A stretch of 64,000 bases of DNA, from the NCBI RefSeq assembly GCF_016065055.1, contig NZ_CP065856.1, positions 3,037,836-3,101,835 of the forward strand, read 5' to 3'. Source of the DNA: Halosimplex litoreum. GTDB taxonomy: Archaea > Halobacteriota > Halobacteria > Halobacteriales > Haloarculaceae. How positions within the stretch are numbered: position 1 is the first letter of the stretch; every line of letters starts with the position of its first letter. A model generated the notes under the pieces. The model did no database searches. It saw nothing but the letters and a program-made list of their open reading frames with translations, and was not told the DNA's origin. Of the stretch, positions 1 to 5,849 are shown piece by piece. Both the position numbers and the translations under genes were made by a program.

Positions 1-259
1 TCAGTGCGAAGCGGTAGTCGCCGGCCCTCGCCGTCCCGGGCATCACCATCGCCTCGCGGAACGACTGGACGTAGACGCCGCCGGGTCCGTCCGGGGTCGA
101 CGTGACCGTCGAATCGTCGGCCGGGGACCGTGTCGGTTGGGGTGTCGATCCGGTGGCGGGGCCAGCGGTGTCGGTCGCGTCGCCGCCGTCGCCGAGACAG
201 CCGGCGAGGCCGACCGCCGCGGCGCCCGTCGCGGAGTGGAGGAATCTCCGTCGGTTCAT
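1..259 (-). CDS. Tat-exported lipoprotein, N-terminal part only (window edge)
   Basis: The gene starts at the ATG at 259 and runs off the left edge, so only 86 residues are visible. The N-terminus has a twin-arginine motif (NRRRFL), a short Ala/Gly-rich hydrophobic stretch and a lipobox ending GLAGC, followed by a Gly/Asp/Thr-rich spacer. This is the usual haloarchaeal Tat lipoprotein arrangement, so the mature protein should be anchored outside the cell membrane. The first folded residues (GGVYVQSF, then MVMPGTARAGDYRFAL) recall haloarchaeal iron-transport-associated P19-like proteins. That is only a resemblance, because the diagnostic part lies outside the window. Confidence 0.8.
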   Translation of the reverse strand, partial: MNRRRFLHSATGAAAVGLAGCLGDGGDATDTAGPATGSTPQPTRSPADDSTVTSTPDGPGGVYVQSFREAMVMPGTARAGDYRFAL

Positions 260-439
260 CGCCCGGACGTTGGGCTATCTCGCCGTTAACCGTTCTGGTC
301 GAACCGTCGACAGGTTTGGGACGAACCAGACGGCGACGCCGCGAGGTGCTCGCCGGCCGCTCGCCAGTCGCACCGACTCGGTCCGGTCTGTCAGCACGGC
401 TCAGTGTGCAGTTAAGTCGTCAGCGGTCGTAGGTATCCC

Positions 440-841
440 ATGGTATTCGAGAACGTCACCCTGTTCGAAGTACACCTCGACGACGCCCAGTTCAGCTCCG
501 ACGCCGGCCGATCCGACGGTCGGAGAGCCGACGCGGTCGACGACGAGGCGGTCGTTGACGCCGAGGCCGTCGCAGACGCGGAACCCGCGGACGGTCGCGC
601 GACCGACTCGCCGAGCGGTCGCGGTCGGTTCGTCAAGCTGGCGGCGGCGAGCGTCGTCCTCAGCGTGGTCGCGACGGTCGTCGCCCGGCGGGTCGCGGGC
701 CGCGGGGACGAGTCGGTCGAGGTCGATCTCGAAACCGACTCCGCGTTCGACGACTCGGAGGTCGCCGGGGAGTCCGAGCGGACCGACGGTCCGGTCACGA
801 CTCCGACGCCCGACGACGACGAACGAACTGCCGGCGAGTGA
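440..841 (+). CDS. Conserved haloarchaeal membrane-anchored small protein
   Basis: 133 residues. The start FENVTLFEVHLDDAQF is a recurring haloarchaeal N-terminus. It is followed by an Asp/Ala-rich linker, one predicted membrane helix at about residues 64-83 (KLAAASVVLSVVATVVA) flanked by arginines, and a strongly acidic C-terminus. The protein is probably a single-pass inner membrane protein with an acidic tail. No enzymatic motif is visible and no function is proposed. It is transcribed away from the lipoprotein gene at 1-259, so the two share the intergenic region 260-439. Confidence 0.75.
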   Translation: MVFENVTLFEVHLDDAQFSSDAGRSDGRRADAVDDEAVVDAEAVADAEPADGRATDSPSGRGRFVKLAAASVVLSVVATVVARRVAGRGDESVEVDLETDSAFDDSEVAGESERTDGPVTTPTPDDDERTAGE

Positions 842-902
842 GGCGGTGATCCGCCGTTTCGAAGCGCCCGTCCCCGGAACGGCCCCGACCGGGGCGCTCG
901 AG

Positions 903-930
903 CGAAACGTTAAATCGTTGTTTTAGTCTC
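903..930 (+). promoter_or_regulatory. AT-rich promoter-like patch with no ORF behind it
   Basis: An AT-rich block (AAACGTTAAATCGTTGTTTTAG) stands out in a GC-rich region and resembles a BRE/TATA pair on the plus strand. The MFS gene has its own nearer TATA-like TCTTATTC at about 1226-1233, suitable for its ATG at 1258. This upstream promoter may therefore drive a separate non-coding transcript or a long leader. Confidence 0.3.
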
Positions 931-1099
931 GCGAGGGGTTATTGTGGCGGGGGTCCACGGTTCGATTGCGGTCGGCGCGCCCTCCACCTGGCGAGCCAAC
1001 CGCGTACCCGAAAACCCCACCCGCGACCCGACACGGCCGGGCGGCTGCCCGCCGCCCGTGCCCGGCCGTCCCGTCGCCCGCGGGGCGGTCCGTTCGCCC

Positions 1100-1128
1100 G
1101 TTCGAACCCGTCGCCCGCGGGTTCGAAC
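1100..1128. repeat. Perfect 11-bp inverted repeat (hairpin)
   Basis: GTTCGAACCCG at 1100-1110 and CGGGTTCGAAC at 1118-1128 form a perfect stem around a 7-nt loop, upstream of the MFS gene. The arms look like a tRNA T-arm (GGTTCGAA), as in the tRNA-derived palindromes near 3.2 and 21.5 kb, but no tRNA is present here. Confidence 0.6.
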
Positions 1129-1257
1129 ACCCATTCCGCGCTCGCCGAATCGCCCCCGAGCGACTGCGTTCCCGAGCGACAGTGCGCCGAGGGCCACCCG
1201 GCGGGGCCGGCGGACTCGACTGACAGCTCTTATTCGCTCGGCGATCCCATCGCGATC

Positions 1258-2478
1258 ATGGAACGCCGTCGGACGGTCGTCGTGTCGGTCATCGTCAGCA
1301 CGTTCCTCGTCGGACTCGGCGGCGGCGTCGTCTTCCCGATCCTGCCGAACCTCGGCGCCGTGCTCGGTATCTCGCCGTTCCTCGTCGGGTTCATCCTCAG
1401 CGCCAACCGCTTCACCCGCATCCTCGCCAACGCGCCGGCGGGCTCGATCGTCGACCGCGTCGGAACGCGGACGCCCTTCGTCGTCGGGCTGTTCGTCGAG
1501 GGGCTGGCGACGGCGGGCTACGTCGTCGCACTCCGGGCGTCGCTGCCCGAAGCGTGGTTCCTGCTGGCCCGCATTCTGTGGGGGATCGGCAGCGCGCTGG
1601 TGTTCGCCACCGCCTACACCATCGCCGCCGACGTGAGCGACGGTGAGGACCGGGGGACGAACATGGGCGTCGTCCGCGGCGGCATCACCCTGGGGTTTCC
1701 CGCCGGCCTGGTCATGGGCGGCGTCGTCAGTGACACCTACTCCGTGTTGGCTGCCTTCGCCGTCGCCGCCGGCTTCGCACTGCTGGCCAGCGCGGTCGCC
1801 TACCGCACCATCCCCGAGACCCACGTCGACGAGGAGCGTCCCGCGGTCAAACCCTGGGAGATCGACACCGCACTGCCCACGCTGACCGTCGGGTCCGTCA
1901 ACTTCGGACTCTTCTTCGCCTACCTCGGCGCGCTGTTCGCCACGCTCGTCCTCTTCGTCGACGCGAAGGACATCGCGGTCTGGGGCTACGGCCCCCAGGG
2001 CATGTCCGGACTGCTCATGGCCGTGACAGTCCTCTCGGCGTCCGTGTTCACTCTCACCGGAGGGAAGATCAGCGACGAGCTGGGCGCCCGCGTGCCCACG
2101 CTGCTCGCGTTTCTCGTCGTCTCCTTTCTGGGCTTTCTCGCCCTCTCGACGGCCGCCAGCCTGGAGCGACTCGTCGTCGCCTGCGTCCTCATCGGCACCG
2201 GCCAGGGTGGCGCCAACGGCCCGCTGATGGCGCTGCTCGCCGACCTCACCCCCAGCGACCGTACGGGCCGCGCGATGGCAACCAACAACGTCCTCGGCGA
2301 CCTGGGCGGCGGCCTCGGCCCGATGGTCTCGCTCCCCGTCGTCGAAGCGATCGGCTTCGCCCCCGTCTACGCCGCCTGTGCCCTGATACTACTCCTCGCC
2401 GGCGGGCTCCTCGTGGTCGGCATCTACTCCCAGACCGGGACCCTCAATCCCCGGACTGCGACCCTTTCCAACGACTAG
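1258..2478 (+). CDS. MFS transporter
   Basis: 406 residues with about twelve hydrophobic segments. The loop between helices 2 and 3 carries the typical major facilitator signature (AGSIVDRVGTRTPFVVG), and a similar motif (GGKISDELGARVPT) sits at the start of the second half. It is probably a proton-coupled exporter of drugs or small metabolites; the substrate cannot be read from sequence. The ATG at 1258 lies about 25 bases after a TATA-like TCTTATTC, which fits a leaderless transcript. It stands alone, not in an operon. Confidence 0.9.
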   Translation: MERRRTVVVSVIVSTFLVGLGGGVVFPILPNLGAVLGISPFLVGFILSANRFTRILANAPAGSIVDRVGTRTPFVVGLFVEGLATAGYVVALRASLPEAWFLLARILWGIGSALVFATAYTIAADVSDGEDRGTNMGVVRGGITLGFPAGLVMGGVVSDTYSVLAAFAVAAGFALLASAVAYRTIPETHVDEERPAVKPWEIDTALPTLTVGSVNFGLFFAYLGALFATLVLFVDAKDIAVWGYGPQGMSGLLMAVTVLSASVFTLTGGKISDELGARVPTLLAFLVVSFLGFLALSTAASLERLVVACVLIGTGQGGANGPLMALLADLTPSDRTGRAMATNNVLGDLGGGLGPMVSLPVVEAIGFAPVYAACALILLLAGGLLVVGIYSQTGTLNPRTATLSND

Positions 2479-2726
2479 TGATTTCGAAACCGAATGTATT
2501 CGATTCCGCTCTGTCGGCCGAAACAATTCGAAAGTGATACTTTCGGGGTCGCTCCGAATCATTTCCCGAAACAGCCTCGAGAACGTCCGAAACCAGTAAT
2601 TACCGACATATTCGGTTCGATCGGTCTGGGTCGCACTGAGGACGGCTGACCACGACGTCGGGAGGTAGAACCGAAACGTCGGTAACGGGACTCCAGGGGT
2701 GTGCTCGTAGTTTCGAACGTCTGTCT

Positions 2727-2987
2727 ATGATACGGTTCGAACATGTTCTTCGATCTAGCTCGGAACGCGGAGATCGAGTCGGTTATCAGTGGTCATCGGT
2801 GAGAAGTGGTGTGACCTCCTCCGAAACCGAGGATCCGGCGACGCTGGATCCCCTGACGACTGCCGCCTACCACGTCACCGTCGACGGTGGCCGTGACTCG
2901 TTCTACGCGCTGAGCATCGAGCGCGAGGACAGCGACACCGCCTATCTGATGTCCGATACCGTCGTCGCGCTCGACGAGATGCGATAA
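2727..2987 (+). CDS. Small haloarchaeal hypothetical protein
   Basis: Up to 86 residues from the ATG at 2727. The first ~28 residues are basic and look non-coding. A GTG at 2811 (VTSSETEDPATLDPL) is a more likely start, giving about 58 residues. The body (AAYHVTVDGGRDSFYALSIEREDSDTAYLMSD in part) has the acidic bias of a real haloarchaeal protein and resembles small single-domain proteins in which the second half reads as a short beta-rich unit. No function is recognised. It is flanked by non-coding sequence on both sides. Confidence 0.55.
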   Translation: MIRFEHVLRSSSERGDRVGYQWSSVRSGVTSSETEDPATLDPLTTAAYHVTVDGGRDSFYALSIEREDSDTAYLMSDTVVALDEMR

Positions 2988-3177
2988 TCCGTCCTCGAGA
3001 CGTTGCTCGCAGTCGCTCTCCGGCGAGTCGGTCCGTTGCTCGGTGAAACCGGACGCAGACGCACTCGTTCGTTCTACGCGCTGCGCTCGACCGCCAGGGT
3101 TCGGCTCTACGAAACCAACGACAGACGGGACGAAGGCGAGCGACATGGAAGTCGCTTGTAGAGTCGTGCCGGCAGAA

Positions 3178-3202
3178 GATGGGTTGGGGCGGAGTTGAAC
3201 CG
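3178..3202 (-). repeat. Direct copy of the tRNA-Val 3' end
   Basis: These 25 bases are identical to 3291-3315, which covers the discriminator base, the acceptor 3' strand, the T-loop and part of the T-stem of the neighbouring tRNA-Val, plus two flanking bases. The copy is in the same orientation as the tRNA, 113 bp away on its 3' side. It also forms one arm of a palindrome with 3241-3254. Such copies are typical of tRNA-associated integration scars, but no integrase lies between them. Confidence 0.85.
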
Positions 3203-3254
3203 GAATCAGACGTGCTCGCTTCGCTGCGCGCGACTGATGGGGTTCAACTCCGCC
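3188..3254. repeat. Palindrome built from tRNA-Val T-arm sequence
   Basis: The 14 bases GGCGGAGTTGAACC (3188-3201) have a perfect inverted partner GGTTCAACTCCGCC (3241-3254). The stem continues with ATCAG (3205-3209) pairing with CTGAT (3234-3238). The loop contains AGACGTGCTCGCTTCGCT. The inverted copy continues to 3261 with near-identity to the remainder of the tRNA 3' end. The same architecture is found beside tRNA-Phe at 21.5 kb. Confidence 0.85.
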
Positions 3255-3261
3255 AGACCCA

Positions 3262-3291
3262 CCTGCCGCTCACGGGTTTGTTCGCGGCAGG
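3262..3291 (-). terminator. Hairpin directly 3' of tRNA-Val
   Basis: CCTGCCGC (3262-3269) pairs perfectly with GCGGCAGG (3284-3291) and begins one base after the tRNA 3' end on the minus strand. It may be a termination or processing signal for the tRNA transcript. No U-run follows, so the terminator role is inferred from position only. Confidence 0.45.
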
Positions 3292-3292
3292 A

Positions 3293-3367
3293 TGGGTTGG
3301 GGCGGAGTTGAACCGCCGACTTCCTCCGTGTGAAGGAGGTATCATAACCGGACTAGATCACCAACCC
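3293..3367 (-). tRNA. tRNA-Val(CAC)
   Basis: A complete 75-nt cloverleaf reads on the minus strand. The acceptor stem GGGTTGG pairs with CCAACCC and is followed by the discriminator A. The anticodon stem CCTCC/GGAGG encloses the loop TTCACAC, giving anticodon CAC. The T-arm is GGCGG-TTCAACT-CCGCC. No CCA is encoded. A TATA-like TTCTTAAGG on the minus strand lies about 30 bases upstream (plus strand ~3395-3403), inside the end of the preceding ORF. Confidence 0.95.
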
Positions 3368-3688
3368 GGACACTCGACGGTAAACCAGGCCCGCCCTTAA
3401 GAATTGCTTTCCGCGGTCGCTACTGCGACGGGGTTCGCCACTCCCGTAGTCGACGACCGACTCACGTGTCTCGGCGACGACCGCCACGGTTTCGTCTCGA
3501 ACCCGAGCCGATACCGTCTCAAACTTCGACCGAACGGTCTCGAACCGCCCCGGTTCGGGCTCACGCTCACGACCGACCAGCGATCGCACCCGCTTCCCCA
3601 CCGACGCTACCTCTTCGCGAACGCCCGTTCGAGCCGTCCGCACCGCTCGCTCCAGGTAGTACCGGCTGTGTTCGAAGTACCGATCCAT
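3353..3688 (-). CDS. DUF7553-type haloarchaeal protein
   Basis: About 111 residues starting MDRYFEHSRYYLERA at the ATG at 3688; a GTG at 3700 is possible but less likely. The N-terminal helix, then REEVASVGKRVRSLVG and EPEPGRFETV, match the pattern of short helical haloarchaeal DUF7553 proteins of unknown function. The stop codon (TAG, 3353-3355) lies 15 nt inside the downstream tRNA-Val, so the last residues GLVI are read from the tRNA 5' end. The promoter has a TATA box overlapped by a DtxR-like palindrome, suggesting metal control. Confidence 0.7.
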   Translation of the reverse strand: MDRYFEHSRYYLERAVRTARTGVREEVASVGKRVRSLVGREREPEPGRFETVRSKFETVSARVRDETVAVVAETRESVVDYGSGEPRRSSDRGKQFLRAGLVYRRVSGLVI

Positions 3689-3737
3689 ATTTGCCCGCAC
3701 GAGTCCGACGGAGAGTCACTCCCTCTCCATCGCAACG

Positions 3738-3763
3738 TTTATATTGGTTTAGGCTAACCTAAA
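3738..3763 (-). promoter_or_regulatory. TATA box with adjacent DtxR/IdeR-like palindrome
   Basis: On the minus strand AATATAAA (3745-3738) is preceded by TTTAGGTTAGCCTAAA (3763-3748). The outer half-sites TTTAGG/CCTAAA are exact and the whole resembles the iron boxes bound by DtxR/IdeR-family metalloregulators (TTAGGTTAG-type). The spacing to the ATG at 3688 fits a promoter for the DUF7553-like gene, with the box over the BRE position, as expected for a repressor. Confidence 0.6.
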
Positions 3764-3921
3764 ACACGTCGGCGTGGGGCCACTGCGGCCCGCGCCGCTG
3801 TCTGTCCCATACTGTCAGGCTTGCACGCGACGGTGGGCATCGCCGTGTGCGGCCGTTCCTCGGGGTCGGACGGAGACGTCCACCCGCCACACCCTTACGC
3901 TCGCACGCTGTAGCGGGGGCC

Positions 3922-4872
3922 ATGTTCGAGCAGGTCCCGGTGCCGACGCCGTTCCAGGTCGGGCCGGTCAACGCCTACCTGACCGACCGGACGCTCGTCG
4001 ACCCCGGTCCCGACAGCGACGAGGCCTGGACACGTCTCACGGACGCGCTGGCCCAGCGCGACCTGGCGCCCGAGGACGTCGAGCGATTGCTCATCACGCA
4101 TCCCCATCCGGACCACTTCGGCCTCGCCGAACGCTTCCGCGAGCGCGGCGCGACGGTCGTCGCTCACCCCGACGCGGCGTCGATCATGGCGGACTTCCCC
4201 GGCCGACTCGACGCCGAACAGGCCTTTTTCCGCGACTTTTTCGAGCGCTGCGGCATGGCGCCCTCGACGGCCGACACCGTCACCGAACTCCCCGGCGCGT
4301 TCGTCCACTACGCGCCCAGCGTGACCGTCGACCGCGAGGTCGCCGCGGGCGACCGGGTCACCGTCGACGGCACCGAGTTGCTGGTCGACGACCTGGTGGG
4401 TCACGCCACCGGTGAGGTACTCTTCGCCTTCGACGGCACGGCGGGACGGGAGGCGCTGGTCGGCGACAACGTCCTCGTGGAGATCACGCCCAACCCGTTC
4501 CTCCAGCCGCCGCCGGATCCCGAGTCCGACCGCCCGCGAGTGCTCCCGGCGTACAACGACTCTCTCGCCGACCTGCGGGAAGACGGATACGACCGCCTCC
4601 ATCCGGGCCACCGCGACCGTATCGACGACCCCAGCGGGCGGATCGACGACATCCTCGGCGAACACCACGACCGTACCGAGCGCGTCGCCGGCCTGCTGGA
4701 CGAGCCGACGACGCCGGTCGCGGTCATGAACGAGCTGTTCGGCGACCTGCCCGTCACCGAGCAGTTCCCCGGGATGAGCGAGGCGGTCGGCCACCTCGAC
4801 GTGCTCGAAGCGGCCGGTCGCGCGGCCGCTCGCGAGCGCGACGGCGAGCTCGTCTACGAGCGGACCGAGTGA
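3922..4872 (+). CDS. Metallo-beta-lactamase-fold hydrolase
   Basis: 316 residues from the ATG at 3922 (MFEQVPVPTPFQVGPVNAYL). The metal-binding signature HPHPDHFG lies at residues 60-67, with later metal-ligand candidates in GHATGE and GDNV and in LHPGHRD. The C-terminal part (about 230-316) is a helical winged-helix-like extension (VMNELFGDLPVTEQFPGM) seen in the MBL-fold LACTB2/RNase-like hydrolase group. It is likely a di-zinc hydrolase of thioesters or nucleic-acid-type esters in the cytoplasm. It converges with the adenosyltransferase gene that follows. Confidence 0.88.
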   Translation: MFEQVPVPTPFQVGPVNAYLTDRTLVDPGPDSDEAWTRLTDALAQRDLAPEDVERLLITHPHPDHFGLAERFRERGATVVAHPDAASIMADFPGRLDAEQAFFRDFFERCGMAPSTADTVTELPGAFVHYAPSVTVDREVAAGDRVTVDGTELLVDDLVGHATGEVLFAFDGTAGREALVGDNVLVEITPNPFLQPPPDPESDRPRVLPAYNDSLADLREDGYDRLHPGHRDRIDDPSGRIDDILGEHHDRTERVAGLLDEPTTPVAVMNELFGDLPVTEQFPGMSEAVGHLDVLEAAGRAAARERDGELVYERTE

Positions 4873-4912
4873 ACGGAGCGGGGTCGCACACTCGACCGGG
4901 GGCGGCGGCGAG

Positions 4913-5449
4913 TCAGTACGTCGGCTCCTCCTCCGGGACGCCCTCGCGGTGGTTGACGACGCGGGCGAGTGTGAACAGCAGGTCCGAGAGCCGGTTGAGG
5001 TAGACGAGGCCGGTTTCGTTGACGCCCGCTTCGGCCCCGGCGAACGCGACGGCGCGGCGCTCGGCGCGTCGGCAGACGGCCCGGGCCCGGTGGAGTCGCG
5101 CGCCGGCCTCGGAGCCGCCGGGGAGGACGAAGTGCTCCAGCGGGTCGAGTTCCGCGTCGAACTCGTCGATGCTGTCCTCGATCGCCTCGACGTGGGTCTC
5201 GCGGACCCGCGGGTCGTCCTCGTCGGGGTCGGGGTTGGCGAAGTCGGCCTGGGTGACGTGGAGGTGGTTCTGCACCTCGCGCAACAGCTCGTCCACGTCG
5301 TCGTGGCCGGTCGGGCGGACCGATCCGACCATCGCGTTGACCTCGTCGACGGTCCCGTAGGCCTCGATGCGCGGGCTGGCCTTCGAGACGCGGGACATGT
5401 CCCGCAGGTCGGTCTGTCCCTCGTCGCCGCGGCCGGTGTAGATCTTCAT
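4913..5449 (-). CDS. pduO: ATP:cob(I)alamin adenosyltransferase, PduO type
   Basis: 178 residues, full length for the family. It starts MKIYTGRGDEGQTDL, the ATP-binding motif of PduO/MMAB enzymes, and contains the family's conserved ARAVCRRAERRAVAF helix and a YLNRLSDLLFTLAR end. It transfers adenosyl from ATP to cob(I)alamin or its precursor to form coenzyme B12 (adenosylcobalamin). Haloarchaea use this cofactor for methylmalonyl-CoA mutase and ribonucleotide reductase. No other cobalamin gene is adjacent. Confidence 0.93.
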   Translation of the reverse strand: MKIYTGRGDEGQTDLRDMSRVSKASPRIEAYGTVDEVNAMVGSVRPTGHDDVDELLREVQNHLHVTQADFANPDPDEDDPRVRETHVEAIEDSIDEFDAELDPLEHFVLPGGSEAGARLHRARAVCRRAERRAVAFAGAEAGVNETGLVYLNRLSDLLFTLARVVNHREGVPEEEPTY

Positions 5450-5620
5450 ACCGACGCTCGGGCCGCCAACGTCTTAACTCCGTGTCCGAACGGGCGACGG
5501 GTCGGCGATCACCGCCCGCGACCGACCCGCCGCCAGCTGGGAGCCGGGCCGGCCGTCCTCGGTCGGGCCGCCCCGACCAGAGATCGGGACGTTAAATTAC
5601 CGCGACTCGGAACTGGGGGT

Positions 5621-5794
5621 ATGAGCGAAGTCCTCACCCACGAGTGTCCGGTCTGTGAGAGCGAGCAGGAGTTCTACCAGGCAGCCAGCACGAACGTCCA
5701 CATCGGCGAGAAGGTCAAGTGGCACTGCTGGGAGTGTGACTACGGTTTCGTCCGCATCGACCACACCGTCGACACGAGCGAGACGTCGGCGTAG
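5621..5794 (+). CDS. Small CPxCE/CxxC zinc-ribbon protein
   Basis: 57 residues from the ATG at 5621. Two cysteine pairs (HECPVCES and WHCWECDYGF) form a zinc ribbon, followed by a short acidic tail. Haloarchaea encode many such one-domain zinc proteins (DUF7838-like); their roles are mostly unknown. AT-rich TTAAATTA at about 5592-5599 lies ~25 bases before the ATG and fits a leaderless promoter. It is transcribed towards the end of the histidine kinase gene. Confidence 0.8.
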   Translation: MSEVLTHECPVCESEQEFYQAASTNVHIGEKVKWHCWECDYGFVRIDHTVDTSETSA

Positions 5795-5849
5795 CCGACT
5801 CGAACCGGTCGCTTTTCCTACCGAGACCGTCCGATAGCGGCGTCCGTGG

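Larger units (their letters stand above)
842..1257. other. 416-bp intergenic region without a gene
   Basis: No frame here has haloarchaeal coding character; the open frames are Arg/Pro-rich. The region holds the AT-rich patch at 903-930, several GC-rich inverted repeats (for example around 1041-1066) and the hairpin at 1100-1128. A structured RNA is possible, but no known RNA family was recognised. Confidence 0.5.

Noticed and set aside
1100-1128. T-arm-like hairpin as part of a tRNA gene
   Set aside because: No acceptor, D-arm or anticodon stem can be built around it.
3004-3177. Candidate gene or RNA between the small protein and the tRNA-Val repeats
   Set aside because: No frame, hairpin or repeat stands out.
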